Shown in pieces: positions 6,299-13,820 of a DNA stretch of 15,098 bases. Position numbers and translations under genes: made by a program. The notes under the pieces were generated by a model. It saw nothing but the letters and a program-made list of their open reading frames with translations, ran no database searches and was not told the DNA's origin. This DNA is from Thermoleophilia bacterium (GTDB taxonomy: Bacteria > Actinomycetota > Thermoleophilia > Gaiellales > Gaiellaceae), in assembly GCA_014534155.1 (NCBI GenBank), contig JACVSB010000017.1:1-15098 (forward strand). Direction: 5' to 3'. The stretch's first letter is position 1. The number at the start of each line of letters is the position of its first letter.

Positions 6299-6302
6299 CC
6301 GC
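6288..6302. terminator. Weak hairpin at the convergent gene junction
   Basis: GCGGC and GCCGC pair around CTGTA, overlapping the stop codon of the catalase-like gene, and the convergent flavoprotein gene ends at 6314. There is no T-run on either side, so this is at best a weak bidirectional terminator. Confidence 0.2.
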
Positions 6303-6313
6303 CGCGGGCCGGG

Positions 6314-8734
6314 CTACGCGCGGATCCGCTCGCCCTGCGGGTCCCACAGGGGCTCGGCCGCGATCTCACCGGGAACGGACTCGCCGAAGATCTCGACCTC
6401 GACGGGCTGGCCGGCCTCCGCGTGCTCGGCGGGGACGTACGCGTACGCGATCGAGCGCTCGACGGAGTAGCCGTAGCCCCCGCTCGTCACGCGTCCGGCC
6501 GTCTCGCCGTCGATCCGGACGGGCTCGGAGCCGAGAACGACGGCACGAGGGTCGGCGAGCACGAGGCACGCGAGCCGTCGCTCCGCGTCTCGCCCGCGGG
6601 CCGTGAGAAGCGCGTCTCGCCCCTCGAACGCCCCCTTGTCCAGCTTCACCGCGAACCCGAGACCGGCTTCCCACGGCGTCTCGCTCGGCGTAATGTCGGC
6701 GCCCCAGACCCGGTATCCCTTCTCGACCCGAAGCGAGTCGATGGCCTTGTAGCCGGCCGCAGCGAGCCCGTGCTCCCGGCCCGCCTCCCAGATCGTGTCC
6801 CAGAGGCGGAGCCCGAACTCGATCGGACAGTAGAGCTCCCAGCCGAGCTCGCCGACGTACGTGACCCGCATCGCGAGGCAGGGCACGGGCCCGACCGCGA
6901 GCTCGCGGGCGCGCATGTACGGGAAGGAGCCGTTGCCGAGGTCGAAGCTCGTGAGCGGCTGCAGGATCGCGCGGCTGAGAGGGCCCCAGAGCCCGAGGCA
7001 CGCGAAGCGGGAGGTGACGTCCTCGACGTAGACGGAGCCGTCCTCGGGCGCATGCGAGCGGATCCAGGCCGAGTCGTGCTGCCCGAACGCCGTGCCGGTC
7101 ACGATCCGGAAGCGGTCCTCCGCCAGGCGCGCGACCGTGAAGTCGCACTCGATGCCGCCTTGCGCGTTCAGCATCTGGGTGTAGGAGACCGCCCCGACCT
7201 CGCGCGCTACGCGGTTGTCGCAGAGCCCCTCGAGGAACGTCGCCGCGTCTCGCCCGACCACGTCGATCTTCGCGAACGAGGTCTCGTCGAAGAGGGCCGC
7301 GCGCTCCCGGCACGCCCGGTGCTCGGCGCCGATCGCGGGCGACCAGAGCCGGCCGGCCCATCCGCGGGGGCGAAGCGAGTCGTCCCCCGAGGGCGCGTTC
7401 GACTCGAACCAGTTCGCGCGCTCCCACCCGGACTTCTCGCCGAAGGAGGCGCCCAGCTCGCGCAGGCGCTCGTACGTGGGCGAGAGGCGAAGCGGGCGGC
7501 CCGCTTCGCGTTCGTGGCCCGGGTACTTGACGTCGTAGTACGTCTCGTACACCTCGCGCGTGCGCGCCAGCGTGTACTCGCGGCTCACGTAGTGGCGGCC
7601 GAAGCGTCGCGAGTCCATCTCCCAGACGTCCAGGCTGGGGAGGCCCTCGACGATCCACTCGGCGACGAGCTGACCCATGCCGCCGGCTCCCGCGAGACCG
7701 TGCGCGCAGAAGCCGGCCGCGATCCAGAAGCCCCGCACGTCGGACTCGCCGAGGATGAACTCGCCGTCGGGCGTGAACGCCTCCGGGCCGTTGACCAGCT
7801 GGACGGCGTCGGCGTGCTCGAGCTCCGGGACGCGGACGACCGCGTTCGTCAGGAGCTCCTCGAACCGGTCCCAGTCCTCGGGCAGGAGCCTCCCGTTGAA
7901 GTCGGGCGGAATGCCGTCGAGCCCCCACGGCGCCGAGTGCCGCTCGTAGCCTCCCACGACGAGCCCGCCCGACTCCCCGCGGAAGTACACGAGGAGCGAC
8001 GGGTCGCGCATGGTCGGCATGTCGAGCGGGAGCCCGGTCGGGCGGGTGACCAGGTACTCGTGGGCGAAGGGGACGACGGGGACGTTCACGCCCGCCATCC
8101 GGCCGATCTCCGCCGCAAACATGCCGCCCGCGTTGACGACGATCTCCGTCTCCACGCGGCCCTTCGTCGTCTCGACCGCGCTGACGCGCCCCCGCTCCAC
8201 GTCGATGCCGGTAACGCGCGTGTTCGCCGCGATCTCGGCTCCCCGCCTGCGCGCGCCCTCCGCCAGCGCGAACGTGAGCTGACTCGGGTCGATGTAGCCA
8301 TCGGTCGGGAGGTACGCGGCGCCGAGCACGCCCTCCGTGGACATCGGGGGGAAGAGACGCTCGGCCTCTTCGGCCGAGACGAGCTCGAGCGGAAGGCCGA
8401 ACGTCTTCGCCCAGCCCGCCTGCCTCGTGAGCTCCTGCATCCGCTCCGGCGAGGAGGCAAGCCGGAGCGAGCCCACCTCGTGCCACCCCGTCTCGAGCCC
8501 GACCTCGTCGGCCAGCGTGCGGTAGAGCTCGACGGAGTTCATCATCATCCGCGTCAGGCTCAGCGACCCGCGCAGCTGGCCGACGAGCCCCGCGGAGTGG
8601 AAGGTGGAGCCGCTCGTCAGATCCGCGCGCTCGCAGAGGAGGACGTCGGTCCAGCCGAGCCGCGTCAGCCAGTAGGCGACCGACGCCCCGCCGACGCCTC
8701 CGCCCACGACGACGACCCGCGCGCTAGTCCGCAC
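6314..8734 (-). CDS. Dimethylglycine/sarcosine dehydrogenase-like FAD protein with GcvT domain
   Basis: An 806-residue two-part enzyme. The N-terminal D-amino-acid-oxidase-type FAD domain (about 7-365) begins with GGGVGG (11-16) and has GSTFHSAGL, whose His46 aligns with the histidine that holds FAD covalently in dimethylglycine and sarcosine dehydrogenases. A short central FAO-type domain (about 368-425, with YYDVKYPGHE) leads to a GcvT aminomethyltransferase-like folate domain (about 428-800, with NAQGGIECDF, VTYVGELGWELY and SLRVEKGY). Such enzymes oxidise an N-methyl group and pass the formaldehyde unit to tetrahydrofolate, giving 5,10-methylene-THF. The length matches mitochondrial and bacterial relatives of 800-860 residues. 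The start is GTG 8734, overlapping the GntR gene end by 11 nt. It is the last gene of the minus-strand operon. Whether the substrate is dimethylglycine, sarcosine or another N-methyl compound cannot be read from sequence. Confidence 0.9.
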   Translation of the reverse strand: MRTSARVVVVGGGVGGASVAYWLTRLGWTDVLLCERADLTSGSTFHSAGLVGQLRGSLSLTRMMMNSVELYRTLADEVGLETGWHEVGSLRLASSPERMQELTRQAGWAKTFGLPLELVSAEEAERLFPPMSTEGVLGAAYLPTDGYIDPSQLTFALAEGARRRGAEIAANTRVTGIDVERGRVSAVETTKGRVETEIVVNAGGMFAAEIGRMAGVNVPVVPFAHEYLVTRPTGLPLDMPTMRDPSLLVYFRGESGGLVVGGYERHSAPWGLDGIPPDFNGRLLPEDWDRFEELLTNAVVRVPELEHADAVQLVNGPEAFTPDGEFILGESDVRGFWIAAGFCAHGLAGAGGMGQLVAEWIVEGLPSLDVWEMDSRRFGRHYVSREYTLARTREVYETYYDVKYPGHEREAGRPLRLSPTYERLRELGASFGEKSGWERANWFESNAPSGDDSLRPRGWAGRLWSPAIGAEHRACRERAALFDETSFAKIDVVGRDAATFLEGLCDNRVAREVGAVSYTQMLNAQGGIECDFTVARLAEDRFRIVTGTAFGQHDSAWIRSHAPEDGSVYVEDVTSRFACLGLWGPLSRAILQPLTSFDLGNGSFPYMRARELAVGPVPCLAMRVTYVGELGWELYCPIEFGLRLWDTIWEAGREHGLAAAGYKAIDSLRVEKGYRVWGADITPSETPWEAGLGFAVKLDKGAFEGRDALLTARGRDAERRLACLVLADPRAVVLGSEPVRIDGETAGRVTSGGYGYSVERSIAYAYVPAEHAEAGQPVEVEIFGESVPGEIAAEPLWDPQGERIRA

Positions 8735-9488
8735 GGGCGTCCCGGGACGCCGAGACGACCGCTCGCATGCGGTCGCCGCGAAAGATGTCGTGTGCGTACT
8801 CGACGGGCGCGTCGCGCGCCCCGTACGCGGTCCGCTCGACCCGCATCAGGGGCGAGCCGGCGGGAATGGCGAGCGCGTCCGCGTCGCGCTCGTCGGCCGC
8901 GACCGCCTCGAGGCGCTCGACCGCGCGCCTCGGCCGCTCGCCGTACCGCTCCCCGAGGAGCTCGTACAGCGACCCCTCCAGCGGCTGCTCGAGCAGGCCG
9001 GGGAAGCGCCGGGCGGGAAAGGCCGACCGCTCGAGCGCGACGGGCTCGCCGTTCGCGAGGCGGACGCGGACGACCTCGTAGACGGGGTCCCGGGGCTGGA
9101 GGGCGAGCGCGGTTGCTCGCACGCGTCCCGCCGGCCGCTCGCCCGCCGCTAGCACGCGCGCGCCCGCGTGCACGCCCTGCCGTCGGAGCTCGCGCGAGAA
9201 GCCGACGACCGCCGTGAGGTCGCGCTCGATCCTCGGCGCGGCCACAAACGTGCCTCCCCGGCGTCCCACGAAGCGGGAGACGAAGCCGCGCCGCTCGAGC
9301 GCGCCGAGCGCCTGGCGGAGCGTCATCCTGCTCACGCCCAGCTCGGCGGCGAGCTCGCGCTCGGGCGGGAGGCGATGGCCGGCGGTGAGACCGCCCGCGA
9401 GCACGAGGTCGGCGAGGCGCTCCTCGATCTGCACGTGGGCCGGCGGGCCCGCTCGATCGACGGGGACGAGCCGGGCCGGGCGGCTCAT
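8724..9488 (-). CDS. GntR-family transcriptional regulator, HutC/DasR type with UTRA domain
   Basis: A 254-residue regulator. The N-terminal winged helix-turn-helix (about 13-82) has the classic 'LPPERELAAELGVSRMTLRQAL' and 'FVGRRGGTFVA' wing. The UTRA ligand-binding domain (about 92-248) follows, ending with 'ERTAYGARDAPVEYAHDIFRGDR', the usual HutC-subfamily ligand-pocket pattern. Such proteins are usually repressors released by a small molecule linked to the regulated pathway. ATG 9488 overlaps the TGA of the phosphoesterase gene (ATGA), and its own end overlaps the start of the flavoprotein gene. It is thus embedded in the operon it most likely controls. A palindrome of exactly the DasR-like operator type lies upstream of the permease gene at 12913-12926, suggesting autoregulation. 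The effector is unknown; an N-methyl amine or a phosphorylated derivative is my inference. Confidence 0.93.
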   Translation of the reverse strand: MSRPARLVPVDRAGPPAHVQIEERLADLVLAGGLTAGHRLPPERELAAELGVSRMTLRQALGALERRGFVSRFVGRRGGTFVAAPRIERDLTAVVGFSRELRRQGVHAGARVLAAGERPAGRVRATALALQPRDPVYEVVRVRLANGEPVALERSAFPARRFPGLLEQPLEGSLYELLGERYGERPRRAVERLEAVAADERDADALAIPAGSPLMRVERTAYGARDAPVEYAHDIFRGDRMRAVVSASRDARAD

Positions 9489-10474
9489 CCGGACGTCATC
9501 TGGTGAGAGACAACCTCGCCGTCCGCGACGTTGACGAGGCACCCGCGGAGGAACCCCTCGCCGTACTCGCTCCCCGGGTTGACGCAGAGCGAGCGCCCGA
9601 TCTCGGCCACGCCGCGCGACTCGTGGATATGTCCGTGCAGGCCTAGCAGCGGCTGGTAGCGCTCGATCGCCTGCCGAACCGCGGTCGAGCCGGCCGGCCC
9701 GTACGAGATCTGCCCTCCTTCGAAGACGGGCGTCGGCGGGTCCGTGGACGTATCCAGCCTGGGGCAGAGGTCCAGCGTGGAGTCGTACGGGGGCGGGTGG
9801 AAGTTGAAGACGACGTTCGTGAAGTCGTCCACGTCCGCGACGACGTCCTCGATCAGCGAGGCCAGCTCCACCTCGCTCACCTCCCGGGGCGTGTGCCACG
9901 GCGTCGGGTTCGAGTAGCCGCAGCTCAGCATGACGTGGAGGGCGTCGATCTCGACCGCCCGGCTTTCGCAGAAGACGAGCGCCCCGTCGCTGTTCGTGAG
10001 CTCGGCGAGGACCTCGGGCCGGTCGTCGTTTCCACCGGTCACGAAGCAGGGAACTCCCAGCGGCTCGAGGCGCCGCTCTGCCTCCTCCCGCCACTCGGCC
10101 AGCCGCTCGCGCGCCAGGCGCACGAACTCCTCGTCCACCGCCCTCTCGTCCGCCGCGAGGCGCTCGTACTCCCCGCGCGAGAGCACCGTGTGGTAGTGGC
10201 CCTGCGTCTCCAGCGCCTCGCGCAGCTCCGCCAGCGCCTTCTCGCCCTCGATCTGGTGCTGCTCCCCGTGCAGGGAGGCCGCGAACGTTCCGTCGCCCCC
10301 GTCGACGACCGGCGTGAACACCTTCCCGCACACATCGCCGCCGAGGACGAGCACGTGCGGCTCGTACACCTTCGCGCCGTTCAGGAACTTCCGGAAGCTC
10401 CGGCTCGAGGCGTGAAGGTCGGTCGCGAAGAAGATCCGCGTGAACTCCTTGCGGGGCCGGCGACGGAGCCTCAC
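9485..10474 (-). CDS. Calcineurin-like metallophosphoesterase
   Basis: A 329-residue protein with the full set of two-metal phosphoesterase motifs: Asp19-Leu-His21, Gly-Gly-Asp47, Gly-Asn149-Asp150, His226 and Gly-His282-Ile-His284. It would hydrolyse a phosphomonoester or phosphodiester in the cytoplasm; no signal peptide is visible. Between the second and third motifs is a charged helical insert (about 70-140), which makes it longer than minimal family members and may form a substrate cap. Start GTG 10474 overlaps the nucleotidyltransferase stop by 4 nt (GTGA) and its stop overlaps the GntR start, so it is firmly part of the operon. The substrate is unknown. Its pairing with a nucleotidyltransferase gene directly upstream is notable. 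Confidence 0.9.
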   Translation of the reverse strand: MRLRRRPRKEFTRIFFATDLHASSRSFRKFLNGAKVYEPHVLVLGGDVCGKVFTPVVDGGDGTFAASLHGEQHQIEGEKALAELREALETQGHYHTVLSRGEYERLAADERAVDEEFVRLARERLAEWREEAERRLEPLGVPCFVTGGNDDRPEVLAELTNSDGALVFCESRAVEIDALHVMLSCGYSNPTPWHTPREVSEVELASLIEDVVADVDDFTNVVFNFHPPPYDSTLDLCPRLDTSTDPPTPVFEGGQISYGPAGSTAVRQAIERYQPLLGLHGHIHESRGVAEIGRSLCVNPGSEYGEGFLRGCLVNVADGEVVSHQMTSG

Positions 10475-11223
10475 CGGTGCGCCTCCTCGACCTCCTGGTA
10501 CCAGCGCTTCTTCGTGCCCACCCTTGCCCGCAGCTTCCAGCGGGCGGATTTCGGTTCCGCCTCGATCCGCGCCTGCAGAGCCGCGATTCGCGTCGCGATC
10601 TCAGCGCGCTCGGCCTCGGAAAAGGGGGAGCGCTCGAGGTAGTCCGCCGTCTTCTCCAGGTTGCAGGTCGCCGTGTACCAGAAGCCCCAGTCGTGCGCGA
10701 GGATCCTCGCGACCTCCGTGGCGTCGAGCTCGTCGTGTCCGGATCCCAGCTGGTGGTCGAGGAGAAGGAGCGCGACGTCCTGGAAGTCCTTCTCGGTGAT
10801 CTCCACGATCTGGAGCTTCGCGAGCAGGAGCTCGGGCAGGGGGATCGTCGGGTCGTCTGCCTCGAGGCGGTTCTTGACCTCGATCGGATGGCAGAAGTTG
10901 AGCTCGTCGCGAAAGACGTCCACGTGGAGGCCGTCGGCGCGGTCGAACATCTGCCGCGTCTCGCCGTGCCAGACGTTGTGGTGGGAGAGCGGCTCGTAGC
11001 CGCGCTCGACGAGGAGGCCTTCCATCGCGTTCGTCGTCACCTTCGAACGCGTGACGAGATCGATGTCGGCCACCTTCCGGTCGAGCGCGCGATAGGAAGC
11101 CTCGGCCCGCGGGGCGTGCGCGAGGACGGCGGCCGAGCCGGCGAGGCGCACGGGAAGACCGGCCGCCGTGGCAGCGCGAACGACGGCGAGCGCCTCGTCG
11201 AGGAGGGCGCGGTTTCCCTCCAC
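10471..11223 (-). CDS. Nucleotidyltransferase-fold protein (MNT/AbiEii-like)
   Basis: A 250-residue protein with the minimal polymerase-beta-like nucleotidyltransferase core. Gly29-Ser30 lies in VRLAGSAAVL, the metal-binding Asp53-x-Asp55 in VADIDLVT, and a likely third carboxylate is Asp102 (LHVDVF). Lys136 and 'EKDFQDVALLLL' (144-155) fit the helical part of this group. Family members move an NMP from NTP to a small molecule, protein or RNA, and some are toxin or abortive-infection components. No antitoxin-like partner is next to it here. GTG 11223 begins immediately after the TAG of the permease gene (TAGGTG), so translation is probably coupled. The C-terminal about 80 residues are charged and helical without a known domain. 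Its substrate in this amine-catabolism setting is unknown. Confidence 0.8.
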   Translation of the reverse strand: MEGNRALLDEALAVVRAATAAGLPVRLAGSAAVLAHAPRAEASYRALDRKVADIDLVTRSKVTTNAMEGLLVERGYEPLSHHNVWHGETRQMFDRADGLHVDVFRDELNFCHPIEVKNRLEADDPTIPLPELLLAKLQIVEITEKDFQDVALLLLDHQLGSGHDELDATEVARILAHDWGFWYTATCNLEKTADYLERSPFSEAERAEIATRIAALQARIEAEPKSARWKLRARVGTKKRWYQEVEEAHR

Positions 11224-12858
11224 CTATTCCGGCGGCAGCGCCCTGAACGCGTAGGAGGTGTCGATGCCCCGCCCCGCGTTGTAGAGGCGCATGCCGACGT
11301 AGACGAGGGCCGAGACGCCGATCACGCCGGCCACGATCCCGTACGCCTTCCCGCTCGAGAGCCCGAGGTCGTCGACGAAGAGGAAGGAGGCGCACATCGC
11401 GGCCGCCGCTGCCGCCCCGATCGCGCCCACCACCGTGACCGCCGGAAGGCCGAGCAGTGTCTTGTGCGGTGCCGCCTTGTACACCTCGGGTGCCCGGAAG
11501 GGCAGGAGCGCGGCCGCGACCACCGAGAGCAGGAAGACGTATCCGCAGGCGAACGTCACACCGAGGGTGAGCTCGACCCAGTCGGCCCAGTAGTTGTAGC
11601 CCCAGATGACCGGGATCGCGGCCACGAGGTAGGCAAGGTGCGCGTTGACCGGCGAGCGCAGCCGCCCGTGCACCTTGGCGAACCAGCCGGGAATCGTGCG
11701 GTCGAGGCCCATCGCGACGAGCACCCGCGTCATCCCGATGTAGCAGTTGCACGTGACCTGAAACGCGTTCGCCATGTAGCCGAGCGCGATCAGGACAAGG
11801 AGGACGGGAGAGGCCGTCAGGGCCATCGCGAGCACGTTCGGGAAGGGCGCGATCGAGCCCGTCCCCTCCCCCGAGGCCGAGACGCCGCCGTAGTACGAAG
11901 CTCCCGCTGCGCGCAGGAAGTCGGAGCCGACGGTCCGCTGCTCGACGACGGCGAGCAGGGCCAGGAGGCCGCCCACGAAGACCGTGGCGCCGACCATGAT
12001 GAACATCTGCTGGCGGACGGAGTTGGCCGCCTTGATCTCGCCACCCTGCTCGACGGAGTACGTGGCCCACTGGAGGCTCGTCCACGCGATCGGCGCGATC
12101 AGGAGCGTGCCCAGGAAGCTGAACCCGACGGCGAGCTTGAAGCCGCCCTCGGAGACGTCGTTCAGGAGGTAGTCGTAGAAGCCGCGCGACCCCTGCACGG
12201 CCGCGGCGTACTCGTCGATCTTCCTGGCGAACTCGCCGGTCGAGGTGAGGAGGAAGAGGACGATGATGATCCCGAAGGAGAGGAGCGTCGCCGTCATGAG
12301 GAAGCGCTGGAGGCGCACGTAGTTGCGAAAGCCGCTCACGAGGAGGACCATCGCGACGACCGCCTGGATCACGGAGATCGTGAAGATCCCGCGCGCCGAC
12401 TGGCACCAGGTTCCGATGTCGAGCAGCGTCTTCGAGTCGTAGTGGGCGCCAAGCGAGAGGAAGAGCGGGGTGAGCGCGAGGATCGCCATGAGCCAGCCGG
12501 ACAGGGCGACCCACTGCAGGATCCAGATGACGAACCCGCTCATGACCGAGACGAACCCGATCGGCCCGCTGAGAATGCGGCTCTGGAAGACGTAGTCGCC
12601 GCCGGAGCGGGGCATGGCGGAGGCGAGCCAGACGTAGGCGAGCGAGATGAAGATCTGCGCCGCCATGGCGATCACGATCCCGAGCGCGATGTTCGCGCCC
12701 GGCGCCGCGAACGGCCCCCAAAGGTACGTCCACGGGAAGATGAGCCCCATGGTCAGGACGTTGTAAGCGAAGGCCGACGCCGGGGACATGACCCGGACGA
12801 GCCCCGATGCCCGGCGAGCGAAGATCTGCGGCTCTACAGCCGCGCCGACAGTGGCCAT
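11224..12858 (-). CDS. APC-family amino acid permease
   Basis: A 544-residue membrane protein with about 12-13 hydrophobic helices. The first helical region follows a short cytoplasmic N-terminus, and 'AMPRSGGDYVFQSRIL' near the end of TM2/start of TM3 is the amino acid-polyamine-organocation (APC) signature. It would import an amino acid or amine by cation coupling. Start ATG 12858 is set by AGAGAGG at about 6 nt upstream and by homology beginning there; the frame runs further upstream through the antisense of the kinase gene but without permease character. A 52-nt gap with a likely promoter and a palindromic operator precedes it. It is the first gene of the tightly overlapping part of the operon, and the downstream dehydrogenase suggests an N-methylated amino acid as cargo. 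Confidence 0.9.
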   Translation of the reverse strand: MATVGAAVEPQIFARRASGLVRVMSPASAFAYNVLTMGLIFPWTYLWGPFAAPGANIALGIVIAMAAQIFISLAYVWLASAMPRSGGDYVFQSRILSGPIGFVSVMSGFVIWILQWVALSGWLMAILALTPLFLSLGAHYDSKTLLDIGTWCQSARGIFTISVIQAVVAMVLLVSGFRNYVRLQRFLMTATLLSFGIIIVLFLLTSTGEFARKIDEYAAAVQGSRGFYDYLLNDVSEGGFKLAVGFSFLGTLLIAPIAWTSLQWATYSVEQGGEIKAANSVRQQMFIMVGATVFVGGLLALLAVVEQRTVGSDFLRAAGASYYGGVSASGEGTGSIAPFPNVLAMALTASPVLLVLIALGYMANAFQVTCNCYIGMTRVLVAMGLDRTIPGWFAKVHGRLRSPVNAHLAYLVAAIPVIWGYNYWADWVELTLGVTFACGYVFLLSVVAAALLPFRAPEVYKAAPHKTLLGLPAVTVVGAIGAAAAAAMCASFLFVDDLGLSSGKAYGIVAGVIGVSALVYVGMRLYNAGRGIDTSYAFRALPPE

Positions 12859-12891
12859 CCCAGCCTCTCTTTCGTCGCTCTCAGTGGCGGG

Positions 12892-12920
12892 AACGTACCG
12901 CGCTCGGCCGTCAAGGTCTA
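12892..12920 (-). promoter_or_regulatory. Candidate promoter of the permease operon
   Basis: On the minus strand TAGACC (12920-12915, 4 of 6 matches to TTGACA) and TACGTT (12897-12892, TANNNT) are separated by 17 nt. The -35 element lies inside the palindrome at 12913-12926, so a bound repressor would block polymerase. Transcription would begin about 25-30 nt before the permease ATG, leaving room for the AGAGAGG ribosome-binding site. Confidence 0.4.
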
Positions 12921-13795
12921 GACCTTTCGAGCGCCTCGCGAAAACGCGGCTCGGCGGCGGTTCGGTCGAGCCGCTGGAAATGCTCCTCCGCGTACGCGGC
13001 GAAGTCGAACTCGAGAGACGAGATCCCCCGCTGCACGACGCCCCACATGGCCTCGCGGAAGTCGGACATGAAGCGCATGAGCGTGAGCGCATCCCGCTCG
13101 TGCGCACCCACATGCTCGAAGTACCCCGCGAGCAGGAGCTCGTTCTCCTCCTCGCCGAGCTCGTGGTTGATCGAGAAGTTCGCGAGGTCGAAGAAGCGGT
13201 CGCCCATCCCCGCGTACTCCCAGTCCACGATCCGAAGCCTCTCGCCGTCGTCGAGGAAGTTGGCGTTGAGGAGGTCGTTGTGGCAGGGGCGCTCGCGCTC
13301 GGCGCGACGCGTCCGCTCGATCCTCCCGGCGATCTCGTGCGCGCGGTCAAAGGCGGCCGGGCGCTCCACGCCGTGCGCGGCGGCGGTCTCGGCGTACGCC
13401 TCGACGATCCGGAAGGAGTCGAAGCGCCCGGGGACGCGAGGACCTTCATGGATCGCCTTCAGCGCGCTGGCCGCCTGCTCGAGCCGATCCGGGCTGCGCA
13501 TCTCCTCGGGAGGAACCGGGCGGCCCTCGATGAAGCGGGTGACGAGGTAGCCCTCGGGCTCGACGAACGCGACGACGTCCGGTCCGACGCCGGCCCGGGA
13601 CGCGGCGAGCGTCGCCTCTCGCTCGGCCCGCCGGTCGATCCCCAGGAGGTCCGTGTTGCGCCCCGCGATCCGCAGCACGTAGCGCGCGCCGTCCACGTCG
13701 ACGCGGAAGTTCTCGTTCGTGATCCCGCCTCCGAGAGGCTCCATCCGCGTCGGTCGGCCCGGCCACACGCGCTCGGCGACGGTCTCGGGGCGCAC
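12911..13795 (-). CDS. Choline kinase/aminoglycoside phosphotransferase-family kinase
   Basis: A 294-residue APH-fold kinase. It has a glycine-rich nucleotide loop GGGITNENF (22-30), a catalytic loop HNDLLNANF (172-180; Asp174 and the Asn) and the metal-binding IVDWEYAGMGD (189-199; Asp191). The DWEYA form and the 'FFDLANFSINHE' that follows are those of choline/ethanolamine kinases rather than of aminoglycoside-resistance enzymes. It would phosphorylate choline, ethanolamine or another amino alcohol. Start is GTG 13795, with TAGGAT ending 6 nt before it, again suggesting a leaderless message. The next gene on this strand, the permease, starts 52 nt after its stop. Its last codons, AGG TCT AGA CCT, are unusually AT-rich for this gene because they form the operator palindrome. 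A link to choline or betaine breakdown fits the neighbouring dehydrogenase. Confidence 0.85.
   Translation of the reverse strand: MRPETVAERVWPGRPTRMEPLGGGITNENFRVDVDGARYVLRIAGRNTDLLGIDRRAEREATLAASRAGVGPDVVAFVEPEGYLVTRFIEGRPVPPEEMRSPDRLEQAASALKAIHEGPRVPGRFDSFRIVEAYAETAAAHGVERPAAFDRAHEIAGRIERTRRAERERPCHNDLLNANFLDDGERLRIVDWEYAGMGDRFFDLANFSINHELGEEENELLLAGYFEHVGAHERDALTLMRFMSDFREAMWGVVQRGISSLEFDFAAYAEEHFQRLDRTAAEPRFREALERSRP
12913..12926. promoter_or_regulatory. Perfect 14-bp palindrome, DasR-like (GntR/UTRA) operator
   Basis: AAGGTCTAGACCTT is a perfect palindrome. Its core GGTCTAGACC is identical to the core of the DasR-responsive element known in Streptomyces (consensus about ACTGGTCTAGACCACT). 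DasR is a GntR regulator of the HutC/UTRA type, as is the regulator encoded at 8724-9488 in the same operon. The site covers the last codons of the kinase gene, overlaps the candidate -35 of the permease promoter, and forces rare codons (AGG, AGA, TCT) into a GC-rich gene. I found the core nowhere else in the window. Binding by the local regulator is inferred. Confidence 0.75.
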
Positions 13796-13820
13796 GCGGC
13801 GATCCTATGCTCCCCCGGCA
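13796..13820. promoter_or_regulatory. 25-bp divergent promoter between kinase and Nudix genes
   Basis: Only 25 bp separate two divergent GTG starts. On the minus strand TAGGAT (plus 13802-13807) ends 6 nt before the kinase start. On the plus strand TATGCT (13806-13811) ends 9 nt before the Nudix start. The two -10-like boxes overlap by 2 bp, so any -35 elements must lie inside the opposite gene and the promoters should compete. No clear -35 hexamer was seen on the plus strand. Confidence 0.45.

Noticed and set aside
6422..9217. A 931-codon open frame on the plus strand across the flavoprotein and regulator genes
   Set aside because: It is exactly antisense to two clearly recognisable genes and gives an Arg/Ala/Pro-rich product without family features, as expected in very GC-rich DNA.
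8724..10331. A longer 535-residue version of the GntR regulator
   Set aside because: Residues before ATG 9488 are an out-of-frame shadow of the metallophosphoesterase; the GntR domain begins just after that ATG, which has the ATGA overlap.
10471..11223. Nucleotidyltransferase as the toxin of a toxin-antitoxin or abortive-infection pair
   Set aside because: No small partner gene with HEPN or antitoxin features is adjacent; neighbours are metabolic and the gene is embedded in an operon.
10477..12921. An 814-codon plus-strand open frame opposite the permease and nucleotidyltransferase
   Set aside because: The product is low-complexity Arg/Asp/Glu/His-rich, while the minus strand encodes a typical 12-helix permease with a proper ribosome-binding site.
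12911..13795. Kinase as an aminoglycoside resistance gene
   Set aside because: The DWEYA and DLANF motifs fit choline/ethanolamine kinases and the context is metabolic.
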